A stretch of DNA of 23,377 nucleotides from DAIMZI01 sp036734025 (GCA_036734025.1 DAIMZI010000027.1:1-23377), one strand, 5' to 3'. Positions 6,186-14,379 are shown, counted from the stretch's first letter. Notes: generated by a model from the sequence alone, not told the origin. Program-made: numbers and translations.

Positions 6186-8432
6186 ATGGGGGATTACATG
6201 TCTGATCGCAGTCGATTAGCTTCGGGATTTCTTGGGTTAGGCATGGCCGCTGCACTGGCGATCATGCCGTCCTCAGCGCAGGCTCAGCAGGAAGCCGAGG
6301 AGGCCGGGGAAAGCCTCGATGTCTTTGCCGGCGTGACGTATCTCGATCCGATCTCGATTTTCGCCACGCTGAGCCCGATCGCGTCATTCGACTATCCGGG
6401 GCAGGTGAGCGTGATCGAGCGCGAGGAAATCGAAATCCTGCAACCATCGGCTATCGGCGATGTCCTGCAGGACACGCCGGGCGTTCTGGTCGACGGCGGC
6501 GCGCGCCGTTCAGGCCAGCAACCCACCATACGCGGCTTTCGCGAGGAGGATATCCTCATTCTCGTCGACGGTGTGCGCCAGAGTTTCCTGTCGGTCCATG
6601 ATGGCCGGCTGTTCATCGAGCCCGATCTTCTCAAGTCGGTCGAGATCGTCAAGGGGCCGATCTCCTCGCTCTATGGCTCCGGTGCGCTGGGCGGCGTGAT
6701 TGCTCTGACCACCGTGGACGCAGCCGATTTCCTGGAGCCCGGCGAGACGGCGGGCTATCGCCTCAAGGCCGGTTATCAGAGCGCGAATAACGAGATCATG
6801 CTGAGCTCAACAGGCTTCATGCGTAGCGAGGACGGGCGCTTCGATCTGGTGGCGAGCTTCACTTATCGCGAAGGCGGCGATATCGATCTTGGCGAAGATG
6901 CGAGGACTTTTGGCGGCACCACGCTGACATCGCTGCCCGATGAGCACGAGATCCGCTCCGGCCTGTTGAAAGCCACGGCGGAAATTGCGCCCGATCTGAA
7001 GCTGACCGGAACCTGGATCACCTACAATTATGACGGCGTAAACCCGAACAACCCGCAGGGCGCCAGTCTTGGCAGCACGGAAAATCGCATTGTCGGCCGT
7101 ACGGTGGAGAGCGATCAGGTATCGGGCAAGCTGTCCTGGAACCCCTCGGGCAATCCGCTCATCGATGGCAACCTGCTGGTTTACTGGTCCCGCAACATCA
7201 ACGAAGAAGACGAGACCGTAAATCCCGCCACCTTCCGTGACCGCGTCCTCAGCCGCGAGATAGAGACCATCGGCGCGAAGATCGACAATCGCTCGCGGTT
7301 CACGCTTTCCGATACGGCAAATCTGACGCTCACCTACGGCGCGGAATATTATGTCGATCAGCAAACCGGCGATGATACGTTCATCCTCGGCTCGGACACC
7401 GATCCAGGCGCGGTGAACCCGGTCGCCGATGCCGAGGCGAGCTTCGCCGGCGTTTTCGTGCAAGCCTCGTTTGATCTTGTCAATCCGCTGGGCTTGCCCG
7501 GTGAATTCACGCTGCTGCCGAGCATCCGCTTTGACAGCTACGATCTTGAATATCAGGATGAAGCCGGCCTGGATGATTTCTCCGATCAGGCCATCTCGCG
7601 CAAACTTGGCGTGGCCTACAAGCCGGTGCCGTGGCTGCTGGTGTTCGGCAATTACGGCGAAGCCTTCCGCGCGCCGTCCTTCAATGAACTTTATGCCCAG
7701 GGCAACCATTTCCCGGGTGGCCTGGTATTTGGGCCGTTCGGCCCGCAGCTCGCCTACAACGTCTTCATCCCCAATCCGAACCTGCGTCCCCAGGAAGGTG
7801 TGACGCTTGAAGCGGGGCTGGGCTTTGATTTCAAGGATGTGGCGAGTGTTGGGGACAGGCTGACGATCAAGGGTTCCTACTGGCAGACGGATGCCGATGA
7901 TTTCATCGACGGGGTGGTGGACTTGAACGGCTGTTCCTTTGCGCCCTTCCCACCATTCAATCAGGCCAGCTGCACGACCACCTTCATCAATCGTGATGCC
8001 GAACTGGACGGGGTCGAGATCGAAGCCAAGTACGACTCCGAATTCTTCTTCGGCGGCTTCAGCTATCAGACCATCGACGGCACCGACAAGGATACCGGCG
8101 AATTCATCGGCTCGCTCTATCCCGACCGCTATATCTTCACTGCCGGTTTCAAGTTACCGGAATACTGGACCGCGATCGGCGCGCGGCTGACCTTCGCGGA
8201 TGAGTTCGACAAAGTTAACCCGGATGATAACGGCGATCTGCCCATCATCGACGCCTACACCACGCTCGATCTGTATGCCAGTTTCGAGCCGACCGAGGGC
8301 ATGTTGCACGGTCTGCGCATCGACGTGGGCGTGGACAATGTCACCGACGAAGGTTACGCGGTTGGTTTCGTCAACAATCTCCAGCCCGGCGTCAATTACA
8401 AGGCGGCCGTTTCGTGGACGCAGAAGTGGTAG
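6186..8432 (+). CDS. hmuR: TonB-dependent heme/hemoglobin outer-membrane receptor
   Basis: A 748-residue TonB-dependent receptor. A signal peptide (about residues 1-36) ends with AQAQ. The plug domain covers about 60-180: LQDTPGVLVDGGARRSGQQ, then IRGFREEDILILVDGVRQ and VEIVKGPISSLYGSGALGG. The 22-strand barrel follows to a C-terminal aromatic residue (TQKW). The barrel holds the signature pair of heme/hemoglobin receptors, FRAP at 494-497 and NPNL at 530-533, with His508 between them at the position of the heme-ligand histidine. It would import heme across the outer membrane using TonB energy. The start at 6186 has GGAG 8 bases upstream; an ATG at 6198 is second best. It is divergent from hmuS, and a strong terminator follows it. 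Confidence 0.95.
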   Translation: MGDYMSDRSRLASGFLGLGMAAALAIMPSSAQAQQEAEEAGESLDVFAGVTYLDPISIFATLSPIASFDYPGQVSVIEREEIEILQPSAIGDVLQDTPGVLVDGGARRSGQQPTIRGFREEDILILVDGVRQSFLSVHDGRLFIEPDLLKSVEIVKGPISSLYGSGALGGVIALTTVDAADFLEPGETAGYRLKAGYQSANNEIMLSSTGFMRSEDGRFDLVASFTYREGGDIDLGEDARTFGGTTLTSLPDEHEIRSGLLKATAEIAPDLKLTGTWITYNYDGVNPNNPQGASLGSTENRIVGRTVESDQVSGKLSWNPSGNPLIDGNLLVYWSRNINEEDETVNPATFRDRVLSREIETIGAKIDNRSRFTLSDTANLTLTYGAEYYVDQQTGDDTFILGSDTDPGAVNPVADAEASFAGVFVQASFDLVNPLGLPGEFTLLPSIRFDSYDLEYQDEAGLDDFSDQAISRKLGVAYKPVPWLLVFGNYGEAFRAPSFNELYAQGNHFPGGLVFGPFGPQLAYNVFIPNPNLRPQEGVTLEAGLGFDFKDVASVGDRLTIKGSYWQTDADDFIDGVVDLNGCSFAPFPPFNQASCTTTFINRDAELDGVEIEAKYDSEFFFGGFSYQTIDGTDKDTGEFIGSLYPDRYIFTAGFKLPEYWTAIGARLTFADEFDKVNPDDNGDLPIIDAYTTLDLYASFEPTEGMLHGLRIDVGVDNVTDEGYAVGFVNNLQPGVNYKAAVSWTQKW

Positions 8433-8485
8433 ATTGCGCATCTGCGTGCGGCTGATCCGCAGGGAGCAGAGCCGCACACGGTCAG

Positions 8486-8522
8486 CCGGGGCTTGCCGGA
8501 CGCAGGCCCCGGTTTAATTTTT
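8486..8522 (+). terminator. Rho-independent terminator after heme receptor
   Basis: Arms CCGGGGC (8486-8492) and GCCCCGG (8506-8512) are perfect, with a possible inner GC/GC pair. TTTAATTTTT follows directly. It lies 54 bp after the receptor stop codon and would end the receptor transcript before the convergent gene. Confidence 0.8.
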
Positions 8523-8598
8523 GTCGCGGTTTCACAGGTTTAGCAGATGCAAGTACCGCCCCGTCCGGCTTGACGCGATCGGGTTCTGGTATGCTATG

Positions 8599-8976
8599 CT
8601 ACTTCACCACCTTCTGCGCGGTCTCGAGATAAGTCTCGCCAACGCCGCGCGCTTCATCGGCATTGTGCGCCTCCGATGACAGATGCAGCCGCTCAAGCGT
8701 CTCCGGCAGCCCGGCCATCTCTTCGTTGATCTTGGCCAGTGCGATCTCAAGCGTATAGGTCAGTTGATGGATCTGCTCCAGATCATCGACGCTCAACTGC
8801 TCCTTCTTGAGCACATCAGCCAGAAGCCGGTTATATTCCGAGAAGTTCGTGACCGCCTCATCCAGCGTTTCCGATGGCTTGGCCTCGTAATGCGTCACGC
8901 GCTCATCGGCTTGAACCGGCGCCACCAACGCGGCCCCGCCGATCGCCGTTGCTACCAGGAATGCTGTCAACTTCAT
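8599..8976 (-). CDS. Small periplasmic protein, DUF6746-like
   Basis: A 125-residue protein with a clean signal peptide: MKLTAFLVATAIGGAALVAP, cleaved after VQA. The mature part is acidic and helical, with NFSEYNRLLADVL, then LEQIHQLTYTLEIALAKINE and LPETLERLHLSSEAHN. I associate this pattern with DUF6746 proteins, small exported helical proteins of unknown function. GGAG lies about 7 bases before the ATG. It converges on the heme receptor gene. A possible short ORF upstream overlaps its start codon by ATGA. No link to heme is shown by the sequence itself. Confidence 0.85.
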   Translation of the reverse strand: MKLTAFLVATAIGGAALVAPVQADERVTHYEAKPSETLDEAVTNFSEYNRLLADVLKKEQLSVDDLEQIHQLTYTLEIALAKINEEMAGLPETLERLHLSSEAHNADEARGVGETYLETAQKVVK

Positions 8977-9410
8977 GTCCGTCTCCGTTGCTTGGGATAA
9001 ATGAATTCCGCTCGGCCAGCCGCACGCATGTGCGTCAGGTTCACCCGCGCCTTTTTAAGACGGCCGACAACAGCCGGTTTGCCTTCGCGCAAATCCAGAC
9101 CAAGCAGTATTTCGCGCTGCTGCGGCCCTGATGAAACAGTAAACTGACGTAAATAATCAATAAACCCGGCGCGGAAATCGATCAATTTCATTCCATGCAG
9201 TAATGGCATTGCGCCTTATGCAGGCGAATTTTACACAATGTCATGGTCTGATCGCCGCAAATCGGCTGTCGCCTGAAAATACAGACCGCAAGCCGCTGCT
9301 TGCGTCCCTTCGGCGCGCTGCATGAAGCTTGTTGAACACGATGAGATTGTCCGTTGCGCCTGCGACAGGCTAAGCTGATGATCCGATTTGTCGATCTGGT
9401 AGGATAATGA
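8977..9410. other. Intergenic region upstream of the exbBD-tonB operon
   Basis: 434 bp between the DUF6746-like gene (minus) and the tonB operon (plus), so it should hold both promoters. Its middle (9130-9240) is less GC-rich than the genes. It could contain a short minus-strand ORF (8973-9191). I see no terminator or convincing operator, although TTATGCA, the arm of the heme-locus palindrome, recurs once near 9219. Confidence 0.5.
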
Positions 9411-9890
9411 ATGCGGTTTGCTCGCCATGCATGCGTGAGCCGGTTGGGGCGGGATTTGGCTCTGTGGCACATGGTGGCCGTAATTATGCTCCTCGCTCCT
9501 GCTCATAGGCTCCACGCGTCGGAGCCGGCGCAGCAAGCGGATGCGCGACTGAAGATCGAGCTTAACGTCATCGAGCCGGTTGATGATGGATGCCGCATCA
9601 CCCTGCTGATGGGCAATGAGATCGGCGCCGGGATCGACGCGCTGGCTTTCGAACTGGCACTGTTCGATGCCGCCGGCCGGGTCAGCGGGCTTGTCACGCT
9701 CGATGCCGGTGCGTTGCCTGCTGGCAAGAACAGGGTCAAGCGGTTCGCGCTTCCGGGGCTGTCGTGCGACAATATTGCGCGCATCCTGTTTAATGACGTG
9801 ACGCGATGCGAAGGCGATAGACTGAGCCCCGAAACTTGCCTCGCCCGGCTCGAGATTTCCTCGAAGGCAGGTCTGGACTTCATCCGATAG
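9411..9890 (+). CDS. Unnamed exported protein, first gene of the exbB-exbD-tonB operon
   Basis: A 159-residue protein with an N-terminal hydrophobic segment (LALWHMVAVIMLLAPAHRLHA, about residues 16-36) that reads as a signal peptide. The rest is a compact, strand-rich domain: LKIELNVIEPVDDGCRITLL, ALAFELALFDAAGRVSGLV, GKNRVKRFALPGLSC, then a Cys-containing tail. It has four cysteines after the signal, so periplasmic disulfides are plausible. I recognise the layout as one that recurs before exbB in alphaproteobacterial TonB operons, but it has no name known to me. AGGA precedes the ATG by about 6 bases. It ends 27 bp before exbB and is almost certainly co-transcribed, so an accessory role in TonB-driven uptake is likely. 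Confidence 0.82.
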   Translation: MRFARHACVSRLGRDLALWHMVAVIMLLAPAHRLHASEPAQQADARLKIELNVIEPVDDGCRITLLMGNEIGAGIDALAFELALFDAAGRVSGLVTLDAGALPAGKNRVKRFALPGLSCDNIARILFNDVTRCEGDRLSPETCLARLEISSKAGLDFIR

Positions 9891-9917
9891 CGCCCGGCGC
9901 TGAACGAGTATTCGATC

Positions 9918-10754
9918 ATGAGCGAAAGCACTCCGGCCCCAGGCGATGCGCCCGTCCAGCCGCCTGATGAAGGCAACGCTTCGCCCTCCGCGCTCTCATC
10001 GCAGACATCGCCTGCGGGCGACGGGTTGGAGGCGGCGGCTTGGCTCGATTTTTCCAGCCTCAGCGGTCTCATCGAGGCCGGCGGGCCGGTGACTGCGGTG
10101 CTGCTCGGAATGTCAGTGATTGCGCTGACGGTGATCCTCGCCAAGTTATGGCAGTTTGCCCGTGCTGGCGTCGGGCGCACGCGCGGCCTTGCCTTGGCGC
10201 TCGAGCTTTGGACGCGCGGTCACCAGCAAGCCGCGATAGAGAAGCTTGGCGCGGGCCGGTCGCCGTCCTCACGGGTTGCCGTCCATGCGATGAGCGCGAT
10301 CGCCGCGGGCTTTGCCGAAGACCGGGTGCGCGAGGATGCCGAGCGCGTTGCGCTTGGCGAATTGTCCGCCCTGCAATCGCGCCTGGAGGTGGTCGAGGTC
10401 ACGGTGCAGATTGCCCCTCTGCTTGGCCTCTTCGGCACGGTGCTGGGCATGATCTCCTCGTTTCAGGCGCTCGAAGGCGCCGGCGCCCAGGCTGAGCCTG
10501 CGGTACTGGCCGGCGGTATCTGGGTGGCGCTCTTGACCACAGCGGTGGGGCTTGCGATCGCCATTCCCGCTGCCATGGCGCTCGCCTGGTTCCAGGGCCG
10601 CATCGAACGCGAGCGATCGGCTATGGAAGAAGCCGTCACCAGCGTCTTCACGCGCCGGCTGGTGGCGCCGGATCGGGCCGCGCCACCCGATGGCCGCACA
10701 CAGCCGGTCTGGGACGCACATCAGGCGAGCGACCGGCGCACGGAGGCCCACTGA
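9918..10754 (+). CDS. exbB: ExbB/TolQ/MotA-family proton channel subunit
   Basis: A 278-residue inner-membrane protein. An unusual Pro/Ser-rich N-terminal extension covers about residues 1-40. Three membrane helices follow: GPVTAVLLGMSVIALTVILA (about 55-75), VTVQIAPLLGLFGTVLGMIS (about 160-180) and GGIWVALLTTAVGLAIAIPA (about 198-218). The second and third carry the conserved Gly/Thr-rich MotA/TolQ/ExbB signature. With ExbD it forms the proton-driven motor that energises TonB. The downstream tonB rather than tolA/pal genes argues for ExbB over TolQ. It ends 3 bp before the GTG start of the first exbD. Confidence 0.94.
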   Translation: MSESTPAPGDAPVQPPDEGNASPSALSSQTSPAGDGLEAAAWLDFSSLSGLIEAGGPVTAVLLGMSVIALTVILAKLWQFARAGVGRTRGLALALELWTRGHQQAAIEKLGAGRSPSSRVAVHAMSAIAAGFAEDRVREDAERVALGELSALQSRLEVVEVTVQIAPLLGLFGTVLGMISSFQALEGAGAQAEPAVLAGGIWVALLTTAVGLAIAIPAAMALAWFQGRIERERSAMEEAVTSVFTRRLVAPDRAAPPDGRTQPVWDAHQASDRRTEAH

Positions 10755-10757
10755 GCC

Positions 10758-11144
10758 GTGAAACTGCCCCGCCACAATGCCAGGTCCTCACGGATCAGCC
10801 TCACGCCCCTCATCGACGTGGTGTTCCTGCTGCTGGTGTTCTTCATGCTCGCCTCGACCTTCCTGCGGTTGCAGTTTCTGCCGATTGACACCGGCGGACC
10901 GGGGGCGGCGCCGTCCGATCTGCGCGAGAGCGTGCTGGTGCGGGTTGGCGCAAGCGGCGTGATAGATATCAACGGCGAGCCGGTCGGCCTTGCCGATCTG
11001 GCGGCGCGGCTTGATGAATGGGCAGGACAAGGGGCCGAGCGCGCCGTCGTGCGCGTCATGGGCGAAGCGCGCACCGAAGATCTGGTGCGGGTCCTCGAGC
11101 AGGCGCGGCAATCGCGGATCGACAAGCTGGCGGTGGTGCGGTGA
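10758..11144 (+). CDS. exbD: ExbD/TolR-family protein, first copy
   Basis: A 128-residue protein with a GTG start 3 bp after the exbB stop. A short cytoplasmic basic tail precedes a single membrane helix, LTPLIDVVFLLLVFFMLAST (about residues 14-33), whose Asp is the proton-carrying residue conserved in ExbD/TolR. A periplasmic domain of about 90 residues follows. It belongs to the same operon as exbB, a second exbD and tonB. The two exbD copies differ widely outside the membrane helix, so they may form a mixed complex. Confidence 0.93.
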   Translation: MKLPRHNARSSRISLTPLIDVVFLLLVFFMLASTFLRLQFLPIDTGGPGAAPSDLRESVLVRVGASGVIDINGEPVGLADLAARLDEWAGQGAERAVVRVMGEARTEDLVRVLEQARQSRIDKLAVVR

Positions 11145-11148
11145 TCTG

Positions 11149-11574
11149 ATGCGTATCGATGACCGCAAACGCAAGCGCGGACCGGAAGAAAATCTGATCC
11201 CGCTCATCAATATCGTCTTCCTGATCCTGATCTTCTTTCTGGTTGCGAGCACGCTGCGCAGCTTTGATCCCGACGGGCTCGAGTTGAGCCAGGCACAGGC
11301 CGAGGCGGGCGCGGATCTGGGGCCGAATGTCCTGCTGGCTCATGCCGATGGACGGCTCGCGCTGGCAGGGCTGGATATCTCGCCGGACGAACTGCCCTTG
11401 CGGCTCGCGGCCTTTGCTTCAGCCAATCCCGACATGGCGCTGCTTATCGCGCCAGACCGCGATTTGGCGGCTGAGCGGCTGATCGAGATCGTGCAGATGG
11501 CGCGGGGCAACGGGATCGCCGAAATCACGCTGATCGTGCGCAAGCGGATCGCCGAACGCGAGGCCGGCCCATGA
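11149..11574 (+). CDS. exbD: ExbD/TolR-family protein, second copy
   Basis: 141 residues from the ATG at 11149, 4 bp after the first exbD stop. An upstream open stretch in the same frame overlaps the first exbD and is not used. After a basic tail (MRIDDRKRKRGPEEN) comes the helix LIPLINIVFLILIFFLVAST (about residues 16-35). At the position of the conserved proton-carrying Asp this copy has Asn (LINIVF where copy one has LIDVVF). That suggests a structural or regulatory partner rather than an equivalent proton carrier. The stop overlaps the tonB start (ATGA). Confidence 0.9.
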   Translation: MRIDDRKRKRGPEENLIPLINIVFLILIFFLVASTLRSFDPDGLELSQAQAEAGADLGPNVLLAHADGRLALAGLDISPDELPLRLAAFASANPDMALLIAPDRDLAAERLIEIVQMARGNGIAEITLIVRKRIAEREAGP

Positions 11575-12497
11575 GGCTTGGTCCGCCGCATTGGCTCGGC
11601 GCGGGGGCAATCGCAATATTCCTGCATGCCGCCCTGTTCCTCGGCATGCGCGATCAGCCGCCCGGCGAGCCGCCGAGCGGGGCGCCTCAGCAGGTTCAGG
11701 TGATCGGCTCTGCCAGTCAGTTGTTCGGCACCGATGATCGCCAGCCCGAAGAACCCAGCCCGGCGCTGTCGGCGCAAACTCCGGAGAAAATCTCCGCCGA
11801 GCAGCCGGGTGCGCCCGCCGAGGAGGTCGGCCCGGAACGCGAGGTCATGGAGGATACCGCGCCGGCCGCACAGGAGCCCGTCATCGCCAGCGATGTGACG
11901 AAAAGTGAAGACGCGCCACGCCCCGAAGCCGTCGCCGAGGAAGGACAGGTTGTCACGGCGGAGCCGGCCGATGAGACCGTGGTGGCCGAAACCGCCGAAA
12001 TCGAGACGGCCAGCGAGGCTATCGCCTTGCCTCAGCGCCGACCAACGCCAAGCCAGAGCGAACGCGAGCGCATCAGCGAGCCGCGGCGCACCACCCGCAC
12101 ACCATCACGCCAGCGCGGCGCGCCAGCTCAGCAGGCAAGCGGGGTTGACCGCGGCCAGCGCCGCTCGGGCGCTCCGGCAGCCAGCGAGCAGACCGGTTCG
12201 GGCCGTCAACGCGCCAGCGCCAGCCCCGGCCAGGTGCGCCAGTATGCGGGGATCGTGCGCGCGCGCATTGCCCGCAACCGCCCATCCACTCAGAACCGGC
12301 GGGGCACGGCGGTGATCAGCTTCGCCATCAGCCAGAGCGGCGGCCTGCGCTATGTGCGGCTTGCCCGCTCCAGCGGCGACAGAACTCTCGACCAGGCCGC
12401 GATCGCAAGCGTGCGCCGCGCCGCGCCATTCCCGCGCCCGCCCCAGGGCATGAGCGCGGGCCAGCTTACCTTCTCGATCCCCTTCCGCTTCCGCTGA
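11571..12497 (+). CDS. tonB: TonB-family energy-transducing protein
   Basis: A 308-residue protein with the three-part TonB design. One N-terminal membrane helix (about residues 8-25, WLGAGAIAIFLHAALFLG) contains the conserved His of TonB. A long Pro/Glu/Ala-rich and then Arg/Ser/Gln-rich linker spans the periplasm (about 30-215). The C-terminal TonB domain (about 220-308) includes VRARIARNRP, GTAVISFAISQSGGLRYVRL and LDQAAIASVRRAAPFPRPP. It would contact the TonB box of receptors such as the heme receptor upstream. The ATGA overlap with the second exbD shows translational coupling. The linker changes from acidic to basic along its length, which is common in this family. Confidence 0.94.
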   Translation: MRLGPPHWLGAGAIAIFLHAALFLGMRDQPPGEPPSGAPQQVQVIGSASQLFGTDDRQPEEPSPALSAQTPEKISAEQPGAPAEEVGPEREVMEDTAPAAQEPVIASDVTKSEDAPRPEAVAEEGQVVTAEPADETVVAETAEIETASEAIALPQRRPTPSQSERERISEPRRTTRTPSRQRGAPAQQASGVDRGQRRSGAPAASEQTGSGRQRASASPGQVRQYAGIVRARIARNRPSTQNRRGTAVISFAISQSGGLRYVRLARSSGDRTLDQAAIASVRRAAPFPRPPQGMSAGQLTFSIPFRFR

Positions 12498-12517
12498 GCC
12501 CCGCACGCCAAGGCGCA

Positions 12518-12898
12518 TCAGCGCGTGGCCATCTGGCTGGCGATCCACCATGTCACGCCGTTTTCATCGCGCACCCCGCCGCGGCAATCACCGTCGTCCT
12601 TTGCTTCAAATGGCTGAACAAGCTGCCCACCGGCCGCAAGCGCCCGCTCGAACGCGGCTGGCGCATCGGCGCAATAGATGTGGACGTGCGCTTGCGGCGC
12701 ACCCGGCATCTCACCCATCATGACGACACTGTCGCCTATGCGCGCCTCGGCATGGATGATGCCGCCGTCCTTGTTGCGGTGCGTGCGAAGTTCCCTGGCG
12801 TCAAACACCGCTTTCAGGAATTTGATCGTTGCCGCGGCATCATCGACGATCAGATATGGCGAGACGTCTGAATATGAGTCTGGCTTGTAGCCGGCCAT
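12518..12898 (-). CDS. VOC-family (glyoxalase/PhnB-like) protein
   Basis: A 126-residue single-domain protein of the vicinal oxygen chelate superfamily. The two beta-alpha-beta-beta-beta units are visible as SPYLIVDDAAATIKFLKAVF with HAEARIGDSVVMMGE, and HVHIYCADAPAAFERALAAG with a C-terminal DENGVTWWIA. The PhnB-like subgroup includes antibiotic-resistance, dioxygenase-like and uncharacterised proteins, so the substrate cannot be named. AAGGAG lies about 9 bases upstream of the ATG. It converges on tonB with 20 bp between the stops, and is transcribed away from the TetR gene. Confidence 0.88.
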   Translation of the reverse strand: MAGYKPDSYSDVSPYLIVDDAAATIKFLKAVFDARELRTHRNKDGGIIHAEARIGDSVVMMGEMPGAPQAHVHIYCADAPAAFERALAAGGQLVQPFEAKDDGDCRGGVRDENGVTWWIASQMATR

Positions 12899-13101
12899 CG
12901 AGATCAGCTCCTTGTCTTGCGCTGAACCGTTTCCTCAGCAGCGCCTGCCCCGCGCTGATTGGAACCTTAGCCGAAGCCGTCACGGCCGATCAACCACCTG
13001 CCAGCTCGCTTAGCGCTCGGGCGGATGTACCGGCCTTGTTGCCGGCGCACGCTGCGAAATCGGCTGGTCCCGCGCGTGCGGATGGGGCAATCACGATCTG
13101 G

Positions 13102-13131
13102 TTGACAAACATACAGACTGGTTGGTATTTG
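13102..13131 (+). promoter_or_regulatory. Promoter and putative TetR operator of the regulator gene
   Basis: TTGACA (13102-13107) is a consensus -35 box; TATTTG (13126-13131), 18 bp on, can serve as -10. Transcription would start within a few bases of the ATG at 13140, giving a leaderless mRNA; indeed no ribosome-binding site is visible. Between the boxes lies AGACTGGTTGGTAT, an imperfect dyad that resembles operators of NemR-type TetR regulators, consistent with autorepression. Confidence 0.55.
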
Positions 13132-13139
13132 ATTGCATC

Positions 13140-13781
13140 ATGCCGAGACCAACCAAACAAGATCCCGAACGCGGCGATGCCCGCACGAGACTTCTGGAGG
13201 CCGCAAGAGACGTGATCCGCACCCAGGGCTTTGCCGCAACCACCATCGACGAGCTTTGCCACGCGGCGGGCGTCACCAAGGGCGCGTTCTTCCATCATTT
13301 CAAATCCAAAGAAGCGCTCGGCGTTGCCGCGGCCGAGTTCTGGACCAGCACGACAAGCGCCTTCTTCAGCAGCGCCCCATACCACAGCCACGACGAACCG
13401 CTCGATCGGGTGCTCGCTTATATCGAGTTTCGCAAGTCGATCATCGATGGTGCGCTGGCGGAATGGACCTGTCTCGTCGGGACGATGGCGCAGGAGGTCT
13501 ATGAACGGCATCCGGCGATACGCGAGGCGTGCGCCGCCAGCATCATGGGGCATGCCGCTACCCTCGTCCCGGATATCCAGGCGGCAATGGATGCGCGCGG
13601 GATCAAGCCGGACTGGACGGCTGAAAGCCTTGCGCGCCACACCCAGGCCGTGCTTCAGGGCGCGTTCATTCTCGCCAAGGCGACCGCGGACCGCGAAATC
13701 GCTCTGGAAAGTGTCGATCATCTGAAACGCTATATCGAATATCTGTTCGACGAGCCGCCAGCGAAAGCGAGCGATGCATGA
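13140..13781 (+). CDS. TetR-family transcriptional regulator
   Basis: A 213-residue regulator. The N-terminal TetR DNA-binding domain (about residues 10-60) reads RTRLLEAARDVIRTQGFAAT, then TIDELCHAAGVTKGAFFHHF with the KSKEAL that closes the motif. The C-terminal ligand/dimer domain is all-helical, as in the AcrR/NemR type. The ATG at 13140 gives MPRPTKQDPERG, a typical start; a TTG further upstream is less likely. It heads a run of small genes on the same strand (DUF1428, VOC), which it probably controls together with itself. The inducer is unknown; NemR-like proteins sense electrophiles. Confidence 0.92.
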   Translation: MPRPTKQDPERGDARTRLLEAARDVIRTQGFAATTIDELCHAAGVTKGAFFHHFKSKEALGVAAAEFWTSTTSAFFSSAPYHSHDEPLDRVLAYIEFRKSIIDGALAEWTCLVGTMAQEVYERHPAIREACAASIMGHAATLVPDIQAAMDARGIKPDWTAESLARHTQAVLQGAFILAKATADREIALESVDHLKRYIEYLFDEPPAKASDA

Positions 13782-13914
13782 ACGAAATTTCCAATGCGCC
13801 AGTGCCGACCCGGATCATCGGCATGCCGCACCTGCAGGTCCGGCGCTGCCGCAAGGCCCATCGCTCATTAACCGCGCCAGATTTTGCACCCACCCTGATC
13901 GAAGGAAACCAGTG

Positions 13915-14268
13915 ATGACCTATGTCGACGGATTTGTCGCGGCCGTGCCGACGGCCAACAAGCAAGCCTATCAGCGATTTGCCGATGACGCGGCGATCGT
14001 CTTCAAGGACCATGGCGCCATCAGCGTCGTGGAGTGCTGGGGCGATGACGTGCCCGAGGGCAAGGTCAACTCGATGCACAGCGCTGTCCTTCGCAAGCCC
14101 GACGAGACGGTGGTGTTCTCGTGGATCATCTGGCCCGACAAGGCAACGCGCGATGCCGGCATGATCAAGGTGTTTGCCGATCCGCGCCTGCCGAACGACA
14201 TGAGCGGCGCGCCTTTCGACGGCCAGCGGATGATATTCGGCGGCTTCGAGATGATCGTGGAGCGATGA
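13915..14268 (+). CDS. DUF1428 family protein
   Basis: A 117-residue cytoplasmic protein matching DUF1428, a ferredoxin-like alpha/beta-barrel fold related to the YciI/ABM type. Hallmarks are the opening MTYVDGFVAAVPTANKQAYQ, the central WGDDVPEGKVNSM with FSWIIWPDKATRD, and the end FDGQRMIFGGFEMI. The function of the family is not established. The ATG at 13915 was chosen because it has AAGGAAA 7 or so bases upstream and gives the family N-terminus; an upstream in-frame ATG at 13774 would add a non-conserved tail. It follows the TetR gene by 133 bp. Confidence 0.9.
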   Translation: MTYVDGFVAAVPTANKQAYQRFADDAAIVFKDHGAISVVECWGDDVPEGKVNSMHSAVLRKPDETVVFSWIIWPDKATRDAGMIKVFADPRLPNDMSGAPFDGQRMIFGGFEMIVER

Positions 14269-14379
14269 GGGGCCTGCACGCACGACACCAGCCCGGCGGG
14301 ACGGTCTGAGGCTGCATTGCAGATGCCGCGCGGTGCGGTGATGCTGGCAAGTGGTTGAACTTGAAAGAGGAGCTTGGAC

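Noticed and set aside
6807..7709. Long minus-strand ORF inside the heme receptor gene
   Set aside because: It is antisense to a clear TonB-receptor barrel and its translation shows no recognisable domain; it reflects GC-rich codon structure.
8446..8477. Hairpin GTGCGGCT/AGCCGCAC just after the heme receptor
   Set aside because: No T-tract follows and the loop is long; the stem at 8486-8512 with its T-run is the better terminator.
10990..11148. Upstream extension of the second exbD
   Set aside because: It overlaps the first exbD in another frame; the ATG at 11149 gives the family-typical short basic tail before the membrane helix.
13774..13914. Longer DUF1428 protein starting at 13774
   Set aside because: The added segment is not like the family, whose members begin MxYVDGF; AAGGAAA precedes the ATG at 13915.
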